NCBI GenBank assembly: GCA_037893245.1
Contig: JBAIAA010000349.1
Span: 434,001-498,000 of the forward strand
Direction of reading: 5' to 3'
Length of the DNA: 64,000 nt
From: Crossaster papposus
Taxonomy: Eukaryota; Echinodermata; Asteroidea; Velatida; Solasteridae
The notes under the pieces were generated by a model. The model did no database searches, was not told the DNA's origin, and worked only from the letters and a program-made list of their open reading frames with translations. Both the position numbers and the translations under genes were made by a program. Each line of letters opens with the position of its first letter. The first letter of the stretch is position 1. Shown piece after piece: positions 56,701-63,317 of the stretch.

Positions 56701-59498
56701 CTCATTGTCAGTATGCGTATATGCACCGGTTGTTTAGCCGGGAAACAAATTTCTTCAATTTTTTTATTTTGGTGTACATTTTAATAAAGGTAGGATACAC
56801 CATATTGCAGATATCAAAAAATTGTACTACAAAATTATTTCGAAATATCTTACTTATTTGAATGTAAATAATGATTCTAGGCATCCAGCAAAATGATTGC
56901 GCTAGATATCTTGACGGCGGCGATCGTGAAAAAATAAAAAACTCCCCGACGCCGGTTGGAAACAAATGCCTTTTTTCTTGCTTTTTTCCCCGGCATACGT
57001 GATTGTAAAACTTAGGACAGGTCAGTTAAATAATATTTACTGTAAAATACAACCCGCAAATCCACCCATTCATGATAATTCATGCAATTACCAATGGTGT
57101 ATCCTAACTTTAAAGTGGTCTAAAAGTGTTTTATGAATAGTTTTGATGAATAGGGATAATTGGGTCTTTCCACAAAGGAGAGATAATTTTTTTGTTTTTT
57201 TGTTTCAGTGTACAGTTGAGAGGCACACAGTTTTCGTCTAGTTTTGTGAGTTTCGTGCAGTCTTGCAGGAAGTTACGGAAGCTGTTTCTACCTGCTGTCA
57301 GGTTAGCGTGATAGACAGTTATGCCAGAAATGTGATCTGGACAAACGTGACCTCGGTGTTCCAATGAAACCCGAACAAAGTTGCACAATGTGTTTTATTT
57401 ATGTACCCGTGAAGTCATTTTGTAATGGATTTTAACATTTTTCTTTTTTTTTCTTTTTCTGAATCACAAACAATCAATCTACAATCTCCCCAAATTTGAA
57501 CATAACCCGTCACCCAGAAGTGTGTTTTTTTGTCAATTTTGTGAAACAATTGTGTATAGAAATAATACTCTTGTCTGAACTTCAAAGCTGTTTATCTCAT
57601 AATTAGGTTGTCAGAGTTTTATCACAAAATACTTTCCCTAGGGAAGATCGAAGGGGGTACATATGTTAATGATAGGTAATTTTCAAGCTAAGAACCTAGA
57701 GAATTAAAATAAAAAAAATTGTCAACTTTGTCTTGGTTTCGTTGGAGCAGGTCACAATTGAGCCTTTATTTTACGTCGGATTGTTATTGGGATGTTTGTT
57801 GATTTGGGTCGGGACTATTTAAATAGGCTTGGCAATCGGGAGCCTAACTATTTGTTATTTTTTTGCCTTTTTTTGTATTGTTGAGGTCAGTTCCAAAAAA
57901 AAGAAAGCTATAAAAATCATTTCATGTCATTCACTGTGATTATTTTTAACATCACCGAGCCGAGGGGCAGGATTATTTTTCCGAAGCGGGTTCAGGCCGA
58001 TAGTGCCGGGAAGCACACTCACGCATTTCCGGCCTTACTCGCTGCAGACAGACATTTCCGGCCTTGCTCGTGGCGTGTTTATGCGTCATCAGTTTTGAAT
58101 CTGGGAAAAACTTTGCGTTTATATTCGTCATCCGGCACGAACTGGTTAATGAGCTTACCTATTCGTCCTGACCGTTATTCCGCAGAAAGTCCGCGTTCTT
58201 ACCGACAAGTCTGCCGTTGCCGAAGGCCAGGAAAGTCTGCAAACTGCACGCTGCAACACTGTTAAGATAACTCTTAATAGTGTATTCTTCAAATTTAAGC
58301 ACAATCTCTCAATGCACTGGGATGACAAATTAAAATCAGCTCCCTCAAACTTGTCTCCATGACTAGTAATTCAATGTTTTTAATGTTTGCCTTGTGCCTT
58401 GCAGGAGCATTTCCAACAGCGATGTGTACGCCATAGCTGCCTATTTACCAGACCTAGAACAGCTAGATGTCCTTGGTACACTATCAGTGTCTGCAGATGG
58501 TATTCAGAGGTATGTCAAGACAAGATCCTAGTGACTATTACATTGGCCTATTGGCTCCATTCATAAGTATCTTTACCCTACTTTCCATTCAAAGGTAGGA
58601 TACACCATTTGCAGATATTGAAAAAGTTTACTACTGAATTATTAAGAAATATCTTACTTATTTGAAAGTAAATAATGGTTGTAGGCAAAATGATTGTGCC
58701 AAATATCCTGTAATAATTACGAAAATTTGAACTTTATAAAACAAAAATCACGATCGCCGGTAAAAAACAAGAACAACATAGAACCACTGCCTGACACCGG
58801 TTTAAAAAGAATGCTGTTTTTCTTGCTTTCCTCGACATCTATGATTGTAAAACTTTGGACAGGTCAGTCAAACGATATTTACCCAAACAAAATCCAAGTC
58901 AACTGATGTCATTTTTAGCAAAAATATGAACTTGGCTGCTGATTGGCCTATTTGGCTGCCATGTTTTTTGTAACATACATGTAACAACGGGTAACAGAAC
59001 TGCTATATTGTAATAGAAAGCGCCTGCTGAATGGACAGAATCTTGAGGTGAAGATGCAGTCTTGATTACCATACCATACCATAGACACAAAAGCAGATAT
59101 TCTATAGACTAAACAATTCTATAGACTACACAAAAGGAGGGCGCTGTTTGGGTTTAGGTAAATAAAAGACTGTACCCAAATAAAACAGCGTCCTCCTTTT
59201 GTCCTGTTTATATTTGTTAAAAAGAATCTACAAATTGTTGTAAATTCTTCACGCATGTATATTTTTGTATTTACATTCAGGAAAACGCTACTACCGTATC
59301 CTGCCAGCATGCATTCCATTATCCTCATATTTCTGTTGGTATTTTTCTCCAATATCTCATTCCAGAGTACTTGAAAGCTGCCCAAAGATGCGTTTCTGTG
59401 ACCTGTCCTTCTGCAACAGCATGTCAGATATGGACATAATCATGTTGAGGGCAGCCTACCCGAGGGTCGCCCTACAGAGGAGCTTTGTGTCCTCTTGA
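29064..59498 (+). CDS. FBXL4: FBXL4: F-box and leucine-rich-repeat protein 4 (15 exons, 581 aa)
   Basis: Exons: 29064-29258, 30817-30910, 32418-32553, 34214-34306, 35470-35564, 37518-37630, 38458-38598, 40150-40259, 42431-42540, 53471-53600, 54905-54994, 56357-56464, 57209-57301, 58405-58509, 59366-59498. All phases agree and no stop interrupts the frame. Residues 25-205 form the N-terminal beta-sandwich domain (HFSSQYG, RTYGPWWE, ETYHPGSVV, RYYTELDAV). The F-box lies near 236-280 (LPGELLQLIFANLDLPDLCR). Leucine-rich repeats fill 290-575 (for example LNLWRARSLT, IDLGWW). Known role: FBXL4 sits at mitochondria and, in an SCF ligase, targets BNIP3/NIX to restrain mitophagy. Human loss causes mtDNA depletion. 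The start is uncertain: ATG 29064 is used, but a CAG at 29080-29082 after a T-rich tract could be an acceptor for a further 5' exon. Human FBXL4 is 621 aa. Confidence 0.93.
29259..29266 (+). promoter_or_regulatory. Exon 1 splice donor that is also a transposon target duplication
   Basis: GTGAGTGT occurs here and again at 29985-29992, immediately left and right of a hAT-like element. The left copy serves as the FBXL4 exon 1 donor. The right copy is an equally strong potential donor. Confidence 0.85.
29267..29984 (-). mobile_element. hAT-like element A, expanded by an internal minisatellite
   Basis: Flanked by the 8-bp direct repeat GTGAGTGT. The right end reads GGACTTGACTACATCCCTG, the complement of the CAGGGATGTAGTC end of copies B and C. 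The left end is CAGAGTC with part of the terminal repeat missing. Inside, 12-base units (TCACAAGTCTTT, then TCACAAGTCCAG) give way to 25-base units (CCCAGTCACAAGTCCTTTCA plus TAAAG). No transposase. The 8-bp duplication and CAG ends support hAT. Confidence 0.88.
30110..30185. repeat. SINE-like fragment
   Basis: Contains GTGTCTTGCCCAAGAACACA and CAGGGTTCGAACCCACG, a B-box-like word. A related piece (AAGTGCCTTGCCCAGGGGCA) lies near 39711. It is a short tRNA-SINE remnant in FBXL4 intron 1. Confidence 0.5.
30817..30910 (+). CDS. FBXL4: FBXL4 exon 2
   Basis: A 94-base exon, too short for simple open-frame searches. It follows TTATCGCAG and encodes RTYGPWWELAPSS through GQDFV before the donor GTAAGA. 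It matches the conserved RTYGxWW segment of FBXL4 and fits phase 0 in and phase 1 out. Confidence 0.9.
30949..31681. mobile_element. TTAA-flanked piggyBac-like MITE containing hAT element B
   Basis: Flanked by TTAA at 30945-30948 and 31682-31685. Ends CCCTAA and GTTAGGG are inverted. Interior words CAAACTCCAACTGCAGG and CAGCTGGAGTTTGG are also inverted. TTAA duplication plus CCC ends is the piggyBac signature. Element B inserted a few bases inside the left end. Confidence 0.7.
30956..31178 (+). mobile_element. hAT-like element B (short form, 223 bp)
   Basis: Ends CAGGGATGTAGTCGAGTCC and GGACTCGACTACAACCCTG. Flanked by ACCCTAAC and ACCCTAAA (7 of 8 matching). It lacks the expanded minisatellite of copies A and C and so shows the ancestral size. 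It sits 45 bases after exon 2. Confidence 0.85.
32629..33337. repeat. 700-bp polypyrimidine tract (TCTTCC)n / (TTTTTCTTC)n
   Basis: Almost uninterrupted C/T on this strand, starting about 75 bases after the exon 3 donor of FBXL4. Long Ser-, Leu/Phe- and Lys/Arg-rich frames here are artefacts. The homopurine-homopyrimidine structure favours triplex DNA. Confidence 0.95.
33531..33960. mobile_element. Palindromic MITE built from TTTCAGACAT words
   Basis: Ends ACTATGAACCAGGAA and TTCCTGGTTCATAGT are inverted. The arms carry many copies of TTTCAGACATT or its complement AATGTCTGAAA, spaced 20 to 60 bases apart in both orientations. It lies in FBXL4 intron 3. Confidence 0.85.
34485..35112. mobile_element. 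Mariner-like non-autonomous element with long inverted ends
   Basis: Starts CAGGGTGTCTCTAAAAAAAA and ends with the complement, flanked by TA on both sides. Inverted similarity runs for well over 150 bases (for example TATTGCAAAACTACTGAATG against its complement near 35050). No transposase frame. It lies in FBXL4 intron 4. Confidence 0.85.
35115..35400 (-). mobile_element. SINE-type repeat, copy 1
   Basis: Shares CGGTCATTGGGCCCATGAAA and TCTCAGCTCCCTGGGGAGTA with 39540-39835. On the minus strand it has the B-box-like GTGGGTTCGAATCCA. It lies in FBXL4 intron 4, directly beside the mariner-like element. Confidence 0.7.
35793..35843. mobile_element. 51-bp perfect palindrome flanked by TTAA
   Basis: CCCTAACAGTCCTCAATCCT and its complement with a short centre, TTAA on each side (35789-35792, 35844-35847). 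The uninterrupted SINE copy at 19.9 kb lacks it. It is a minimal piggyBac-like foldback. Confidence 0.85.
35971..37361. mobile_element. TTAA-flanked piggyBac-like element with a nested insertion
   Basis: Ends CCCTAACCCTCCC and GGGAGTTAGGG, bounded by TTAA at 35967-35970 and 37362-37365. The left part is a direct repeat of AGGATTTTGCAGGATTGAGG-type units of roughly 100 bases. The nested element 36385-37334 takes up most of the length. Confidence 0.75.
36385..37334. mobile_element. 950-bp TA-flanked DNA element, AAGGCGCA-rich ends
   Basis: Ends CCGTAATTTCCTGCGGTAAA and the exact complement at the right, with TA on both sides. Beyond the ends, TTAAGGCGCA, ATAAAGCGCA and ATAAGGCGC words recur in the two arms. 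No transposase frame. The family could not be named with confidence. Confidence 0.85.
37768..38324. mobile_element. MITE with outer inverted ends and two inner palindromes
   Basis: Outer ends CCTCTAACGTACGCC and GGCGTACTTTAGAGG, extended by CCATGACCTT / AAGGTCATGG. Inside, 37832-38070 pairs CACATAATCACTTGG with its complement, and 38071-38262 pairs GCTCGGTTCAGACAGGCGTT with its near complement. It lies in FBXL4 intron 6. Confidence 0.8.
38458..38598 (+). CDS. FBXL4: FBXL4 exon 7 (F-box)
   Basis: A 47-codon in-phase exon carrying most of the F-box (GELLQLIFANLDLPDLCRVA and CKLFKKHCYDKL), the surface expected to bind SKP1. It is bounded by TTGTAG and GTAAGT. Confidence 0.92.
38705..39480 (+). 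mobile_element. tRNA-derived SINE split by hAT element C
   Basis: The A-box-like GGTGGTCGTGTGGTAAGAC lies at 38714-38732 and the B-box GTGGGTTCGACTCCC at 39390-39404. Removing element C and one CTAGAAAG restores normal tRNA-like spacing. An AATAATAATATTAATA tail follows near 39468. Confidence 0.8.
38750..39371 (+). mobile_element. hAT-like element C, expanded by an internal minisatellite
   Basis: Perfect 8-bp duplication CTAGAAAG at 38742-38749 and 39372-39379. The left end is CAGGGATGTTGTCAAGTCC and the right end GGGACTCGAATACAGCTCTG. About 450 bases inside are 12-base units (GGACTTGTGAAA, then GGACTTGTGCAA) plus a few GGACTTGTGCAAGCTA variants. No transposase. Confidence 0.92.
39481..39835 (-). 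mobile_element. SINE-type repeat, copy 2
   Basis: Shares CGGTCATTGGGCCCATGAAA, AATACCATCTCAGCTCCCTG and ACCACGGCACTCCA with 35115-35400. It begins next to an AATAATAATATTAATAG tail and a TTATATAGCGCACGTATC segment. Confidence 0.7.
39850..40100. repeat. AGGATTTTGCAGGATT-type repeat fragment
   Basis: In reverse complement it resembles the units at 36000-36370 and 46133-46530 (CAAGTGACCTCAATC, AATCCTGCAA). It ends GGTTAGGG at 40088-40095. Confidence 0.6.
40278..40735. mobile_element. Two adjacent copies of the AACCAGTTCGCGC family
   Basis: 40278-40520 is nearly full length (AACCAGATCGCGCCGGATGA to GCGAACTGCATGGTTAA). 40545-40735 is a diverged second copy. Internal GCAAGGCCGGAAATG and TCGGATCGAGTTTCGTTAAA are shared with copies at 42.7, 45.5, 55.1 and 58.0 kb. 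Confidence 0.75.
41272..41609. mobile_element. AAAGGTAGGATACACC family MITE, full copy
   Basis: Ends AAAGGTAGGATACACCATTT and AATGGTGTATCCTACCTTT, with TTAA at both borders. Internal GATATCCTGTAATTATT and GTCCATGATTGTAAAACTT are shared by all copies in the FBXL4 introns. Confidence 0.85.
41700..42307 (-). mobile_element. LINE 3' fragment (reverse transcriptase end)
   Basis: The minus strand encodes MATEQLVHAFITSRLDCCNS and QRLQNATARLI, the classic C-terminal segment of Jockey/CR1/L2-type reverse transcriptases. It continues toward 41820 in shifted frames and ends in an ATTATTATTATTATAT tail near 41710. It is 5'-truncated and dead. It lies in FBXL4 intron 8. Confidence 0.8.
42431..42540 (+). 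CDS. FBXL4: FBXL4 exon 9
   Basis: A 110-base exon after TTTTATCCAG, encoding a leucine-rich repeat (CGAELRCLRLSACAFLTAKN, then SKCPNLE) before GTAAGG. It supplies the repeat missing between exons 8 and 10 and fits phase 2 in and phase 1 out. Confidence 0.9.
42668..42910. mobile_element. AACCAGTTCGCGC family, full copy
   Basis: Begins TTTTAACCAGTTCGCGCGAG and ends GGCGCGAACTGGTTAAA. Two direct CATTTCCGGCCTTGCTCG units lie inside. Confidence 0.85.
42935..43170. mobile_element. AAAGGTAGGATACACC family, rearranged partial copy
   Basis: AAAGGTATGATACACAATTT at 42935 is followed about 50 bases later by a second left end (AAAGGTAAGATATG), then the common ATCCAGCAAAATGATT core. Confidence 0.65.
43489..43727. 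mobile_element. MITE with ends TATAGACGATGTGCCCTCTG
   Basis: The right end CAGAGGGCACATCTATA is the complement. The inner part pairs ATTCAAATGTGCTCGGCAGT with its near complement at 43677-43700. Related sequence lies at 9510-9600. Confidence 0.8.
43740..43992 (+). mobile_element. LINE reverse-transcriptase fragment
   Basis: Frames read IKLSWTVRNLGVTYDSIMSM, then RIRKYIDSDACHAAV and DYCNSLL, as in L2/CR1/Jockey reverse transcriptases, with at least two frame changes. It stops abruptly where the 43993 element begins. Confidence 0.75.
43993..44359. mobile_element. MITE with ends CAATTCGAGCGATTCACAAT, inserted in the LINE fragment
   Basis: The right end ATTGTGAATCGCCCGAATTG is the complement. 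The truncated sister copy is at 1-235. An ATTATTATTATT tail follows. Confidence 0.8.
45450..45666. mobile_element. AACCAGTTCGCGC family copy
   Basis: TTTAACCAGTTCGCGCTGGG to GGCGCGAACTGGTTAAA, with one CATTTCCGGCCTTGCTCG unit. It lies about 80 bases beyond the stop of the TRIM-NHL gene and probably in its 3' untranslated region. Confidence 0.8.
45745..50057 (-). CDS. RING + coiled-coil + NHL protein, TRIM-NHL-like (4 exons, 596 aa)
   Basis: On the minus strand, exons 50057-49755, 48698-47846, 47361-47024 and 46041-45745 join in phase (0, 1, 0) without stops. The RING finger is C21, C24, C39, H41, C44, C47, C59, C62 (CKVC, CGHTYCNIC, CPIC), the C3HC4 pattern of E3 ubiquitin ligases. A long coiled coil follows (about 110-260). 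NHL beta-propeller repeats fill about 325-596 (PSGELYVCDWANHLVRVFD, PDGDVAVVDSNNHRIQ, DSEGYMAVSERLNNRVQLFD). The B-box found in most TRIM proteins is absent: exon 1 runs straight into the coiled coil. It resembles the lineage-expanded TRIM2/3/32-like genes of invertebrates. The gene lies antisense inside FBXL4 intron 9, with a MITE about 200 bases upstream. A specific orthologue cannot be named. Confidence 0.9.
46133..46530. repeat. AGGATTTTGCAGGATT-type direct repeats
   Basis: Degenerate units (GGATTGAGAGTCGTTGGAAG, GGAGGATTTTGCAGGATTTA) similar to 36000-36370, with an AACCAGTTCGCGC fragment at 46345-46397. It lies in intron 3 of the TRIM-NHL gene. Confidence 0.6.
47430..47660. repeat. Dispersed repeat shared with 52828-53070
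   Basis: AAAGCCTGTTTTCTC, TTGAACTCCTA and ATACCAAATGAAAGCT occur in the same order at 52850-52970. It lies in intron 2 of the TRIM-NHL gene. The family is unknown. Confidence 0.65.
48855..49065 (+). mobile_element. tRNA-derived SINE in TRIM-NHL intron 1
   Basis: A-box-like TGGCACAGTAGGTA and B-box TAGGTTCGAATCCTG, ending in an AATAATAGTAATAAC tail. Confidence 0.65.
50252..50487. mobile_element. GGGGCC / GCTTAGCA foldback family copy upstream of the TRIM-NHL gene
   Basis: CAGGGGCCAATTTCATAGAG to GCTCTTTGAAATTGGCCCC. It starts 195 bases upstream of the TRIM-NHL start codon, so it probably lies in or beside the promoter. Confidence 0.85.
50597..51785. mobile_element. Three neighbouring copies of the AAAGGTAGGATACACC family
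   Basis: Copies begin near 50597, 50967 and 51425, the first in reverse internal order. Some ends are degenerate (GTATCCTATACTG). Further end-like pieces at 51700-51870 show partial duplication of the right half. Confidence 0.75.
52291..52626. mobile_element. AAAGGTAGGATACACC family copy
   Basis: Left TTAAAGGTAGGGGATATACA and right GGTGTATCCTACCTTTTAA, again with TTAA at both borders. Internal order is inverted relative to the 41.3-kb copy. Confidence 0.85.
52828..53070. repeat. Dispersed repeat shared with 47430-47660
   Basis: Same ordered words as the 47.4-kb copy, ending GTGAAGTGGGTCACATG. It lies in FBXL4 intron 9. Confidence 0.65.
53886..54344. mobile_element. AAAGGTAGGATACACC family copy
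   Basis: Left TTAAGGTAGGATACACCCTT and right CGATGGTGTATCCTAA. It contains a C-run of 17 near 54280 and a GGTCTCGGGTTTTACCCTTAAGACC-like piece shared with 51170-51230 (in part). Confidence 0.75.
55028..55555. mobile_element. AAAGGTAGGATACACC family copy interrupted by an AACCAGTTCGCGC copy
   Basis: The outer element runs from GGTAGGATAGGATACATGCA to AATGGTGTATCCTAC. The 55062-55247 segment (ACGAAACTCGATCC to GGCGCGAACTGGTTAA) is the inserted second family. The insertion order shows that the AACCAGTTCGCGC family was active later here. Confidence 0.8.
56540..56702. repeat. TGTCTGTC-type microsatellite
   Basis: TGTCTGTC, TCGGGCTGGCTGTCTG and TGTTTGTC units begin about 75 bases after the exon 12 donor of FBXL4. 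Confidence 0.85.
56788..57116. mobile_element. AAAGGTAGGATACACC family copy
   Basis: AAAGGTAGGATACACCATAT to CAATGGTGTATCCTAACTTT. It lies in FBXL4 intron 12. Confidence 0.85.
57940..58149. mobile_element. AACCAGTTCGCGC family, left-truncated copy
   Basis: ATTATTTTTAACATCACCGA through two CATTTCCGGCCTTRCTCG units to GGCACGAACTGGTTAA. It lies in FBXL4 intron 13. Confidence 0.8.
58594..58880. mobile_element. AAAGGTAGGATACACC family, right-truncated copy
   Basis: AAAGGTAGGATACACCATTT, then the common core through CATCTATGATTGTAAAACTT. The right terminal repeat is missing. It lies in FBXL4 intron 14. Confidence 0.8.
59131..59201. repeat. Hairpin, about 30-bp arms
   Basis: ACAAAAGGAGGGCGCTGTTT pairs with AAACAGCGTCCTCCTTTTGT across a short loop. 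It lies in FBXL4 intron 14, about 165 bases before the last exon. Confidence 0.85.
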
Positions 59499-62083
59499 CC
59501 CCTACCCTTTGACCTGTCAACGACATCAACGCTTCGTCAGTTTGCCAAATTGGGATACTCATTCGGCGAGTTGAAGGGTATCAACTGTAAGTAGGACAGC
59601 ATTAGGAAACGGTGTCAAAAGCGGGATGTCGGCAATCAAGAAACAGGTATTGTCTTCATTACACAAAGCACTGCCATCTTTGATTACATCAGTGCTCGAC
59701 AAGTCCACCTAATAACGAGCTGAGGCTCGTGACAAGCTTTGCAACTTCACAGAAGTTGTTTTTTTGTTCACTATGCAAAAACAGTGTGATAAAATCTACA
59801 TTTTTTAGGGGTCATTCTTAAAAGGTTACTTAAGTGATTCAGGTCTCACGTAGCATCAGTTTTAACATTTGACATTTTCTCAGGTTTAAAAAAAACAACA
59901 TTTTATCTGCATTTGAATCCTTGTCATAGTTTAGGCATTAACCCTAACCCTACCTAATGCTACTTTTTACTACTAGTAGTAAAAAGTAGTATGCAGTACT
60001 CTCACTGACTTGTGTGCAACTTGATCAAGTTGAAAAACTGACAAAATCGGCGTAGTTGTTCATCTTGAAATTGACTGAAATCTATGAAGAAGCCTCTATA
60101 AAGTCGAGCACAGGTGACATTTCTCTCAATGTTGGTGAAGTTTGGCGTCTTATTGACAAAGCCGTTATTGTCAACCTATTTTTGCTTAACAGTGCTTTTA
60201 ACACTTTTCGAAATGTGAAATAATCCAAGAATCTAGGATATCGAACACCTTGCATGCAACACCTTTTCGAGATCAGTCGAAAGCAAAGTTATATGCCCTT
60301 GAGAAGTGACAGGATGATCCCATAGGGATTTTGTACACAAACACCAGGTGACCTGGCATGGTACAAAGTATCTCAAATATCGTCCAATGTGTACAACTGA
60401 GGTTAAAGGGGGTTTGGCAATAGTTGCAGCCCTGCTAGACCTTGAAACTTGTAGAATATCAAGAAATTTGGACCAGCCAATTAGGATAAACCCTTTAATT
60501 AAGAAAAAACGACTCCGTAAAACAGTACATGCGCGGTTTTTTTTTTTTTTGGGGGGGGGGGGGGGGGGCAGGGTTAAAACGGATATAAACTATTTGTTGT
60601 GTGTAGCCTTGTTTTCTTTTGTTATCGTGTACTACCGGCTTAAACAATTAGAAAACATGTCATTTTCATTAGAATCCCCACCTACCTACCCTGTTTTTTT
60701 GGCCCGTTACGCTAACATAACATTTTTGTATGCCTTAGATTAGAAAACTGTTTAACAAGGGGTGGGGGGGGGGGGGGGGGGGTATGCTACCAGAATTAAT
60801 ACTGTGGCTAAAAGGGGGAACCACTGCTGCAAAAAGGTTGGTAAAAACGTTTATAATATTAAAAAACAAGTTTGGAGAAATAACAGCTATTATACAATAG
60901 CTCCAGGGTATGAGCCAATGGCTGACTGCACACACATGGATGGCATGCACGACCTTGCAATGCATACCACAGTCCACATGGGAGAGATTTGGATTGTTCC
61001 ATTACATGAATTAGGGGAGAACAAAGACCATTGATGTTTATCTGTGTGTTAAACAAAACAAAACTTGAGTTTCCAACAAAAGAGGAACCCTCAAAGATTA
61101 GATTTACAACTCCGTGGTTTTGTTCTACTTTATATTACCAGACTAGGCTTCCATTACAACGATCTTTCGCTATTTATTGGCACTGTTTATATTCTGGCTC
61201 GTACCTATTATTCAAGTGGAATGGTCCTACGCTGAAATTATGGTTCTAAAATCAGACGGCTTTCATCTGAAAATGCTACGAAATGACGTCTTTCTCTTCA
61301 GATAATGTGACAATTTTCATTTTTTTACCAAACCATGACCATTCAATGTGTCCGAGTAAAAGTTATACTGCATAGATTGGTGAATGAAACATGAAACGTG
61401 ACAGATCTGCAGGTGAGACTTGGCGAATTGACCGGTCAAGTGTCACGTAGGCAGCCATACAAGGGTCCTTTTTGTAAGAAAGGTGCTTATTGGAAGAAAA
61501 CTTTGAGAGAAAAATGATCCCTGGATTTTGAGCCAATCACAATGAATTTTACATGGAAGAAAGAGAAACTCTTCTACTTTACAAAACCGTTCACCCCAAA
61601 ATGTGATGACCTTTGGTTTTCTTGCCACGTCAAGTCAAAGGGTCGTTAAAAATAGCGTCCATTTGGGCTGTTTTCTATGCTTTCCATAGACAAATATGGC
61701 AGAATGCAAAACTTTGAAGAAAAAAGATCCCTGGTTTTTTCGGAAAGGTTTATGAAACATGCATAATCAAAAAGCCTGAAATGTATTCTTTCACATTCCG
61801 TTCATCCCAAATTAATGCAATGTTCCGTTCAAAAGATACAGCGTTTGTGAGAACAAAGGTGCCTCAATTTTGACCGTGTTCACGGTGTACCGTACCCTGG
61901 TGAGCACGCGCTATTTTTCATAATGAAATACTTGATAAAATTAAAGATATTTTTACTCATCTACACTTACACAGTCAATACACGTGCCCATTTTTCAAAT
62001 TATAATACATGTACAGGTATGCTCACGACTTTTGTATGTACCCTGTGTTAGAATTTTAATACATACACCTGTATGTACATACA
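59499..62083. other. FBXL4 3' untranslated region and intergenic sequence; no gene recognised
   Basis: The first part should be the FBXL4 3' untranslated region, but its end cannot be fixed. A hairpin lies at 59957-59993 (CTACTTTTTACTACTAGTAG). Long G runs near 60550 and 60765 interrupt otherwise AT-rich sequence. Short open frames have no family resemblance. Confidence 0.5.
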
Positions 62084-63317
62084 CAGGCCTCAACCTCTAC
62101 AGCGGCCACCAGCGGCCATTGCCGCGATGCCCCAGCGAATTGCCGTGAAGCCCCTTAAAAAAAACACGTACCTTACGGCCACTTGGCCGTCGTGCCCCTT
62201 TTCATTGATTCCATTACATTATGTATTCGAAAGTGTTATTAAAATATAATGTTAACGTTGTGACCCATTACGAAGATCAAATTGTTTCGACGTATGTAGC
62301 GTACATTCTCTCCCGCGCCGCGCACTAGTTTTCATAATGCTGCTTGCGCCATGCATCGCGCAAGTACTTGCAGAGGAGAACGTGGCATGGCAACCTTATC
62401 AAACGTAGTTGAGTTGTTTACTACTAAAAACACGGTACCAGACTACTCGTGTATAGACTGGCCAAAAATAATTCGCGAATAACGCAAAATGATATGGCGG
62501 AACAAGTCTGCGCAGGCGCGGCGTGCAAAGCTCGTCGCACCAAACGATCTCTATCTACGGCTCTGCCTAGGGCACTAGCAGAGCGCCCTCTGTTGTTCGG
62601 TGCGACGAGCTGTGCACGCCTGCGCAGACTTGTCCCGCCATGATGTTTTGCGTTTATCGCGAATATTTTTAATTTTTTTTTACGCAGATTTAGAGACAAA
62701 TTACACCAGACGGAACCACGAAAAAGTCCTAATTATGGCGAAATATCGATGCGCTATAATAAATGAACCTGCATGCCGAGTTTGAGACCGAATGGTTTCC
62801 ATGAAATCGGGTTTTTTTTGTGGCACTGATGGACGCGGGGCCGGCCGGCCATAGACTAGGGCTAGGCATAAACATGCACGTTTACATAGGCGAATGATAT
62901 GGCGTTAGGGGGATTCGTTTTCAATTTTCATGATCATATTTACGTTTACATAGGCCAATTATTTGGCTTTTTTTTTTTGGGGGGGGGGGGTCATTTAAAA
63001 TTTTTATAATCATATTTATTTCTAAGAATATTTTTTTTTTTTTAAGAATTTTATATTCATCTTCAAGGTTAAATTTTCTGAAACAGCGGATTTTGTTGAG
63101 CCTTGAGGTTTTTGGAAGAGGAGGGGGGGGGGGGGGGGGGGGGAGGGGGGGGGGGCGTTGACTCGGATCGGAGAGTTGGGGCGGTGATCCGGGGATGAAC
63201 AAATAACAGTTTGAAAATGGCCTTGGTGCCCTTTAGGTTGGCCTTGGTGCCCCTTTCATTTTTGGAGCCTTTGAGGCCAAGTGGCCTTGACCCTCTGTAG
63301 CTTAAGGTTGAGGCCTG
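62084..63317. mobile_element. 1.2-kb element with ends CAGGCCTCAACCT, hAT-like
   Basis: The left CAGGCCTCAACCT and right AGGTTGAGGCCTG are inverted, and GGCCACTTGGCC words lie just inside both ends. The flanks are TACATA microsatellite, so an 8-bp duplication cannot be resolved. It carries G runs near 62980 and 63125 and a nested hairpin. No transposase. Confidence 0.65.
62464..62670. mobile_element. Foldback MITE nested in the 62-kb element
   Basis: Arms of about 75 bases pair ATTCGCGAATAACGC, ACAAGTCTGCGCAGGCG and AGCTCGTCGCACC with their complements across a 30-base loop that contains GGGCACTAGCAGAGCGCCCT. Confidence 0.85.

Noticed and set aside
59937-59960. Interstitial telomere repeat (TTAACCCTAACCCT)
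   Set aside because: Less than three units, and the same word marks TTAA-type element ends elsewhere in the window; no telomere array is present.
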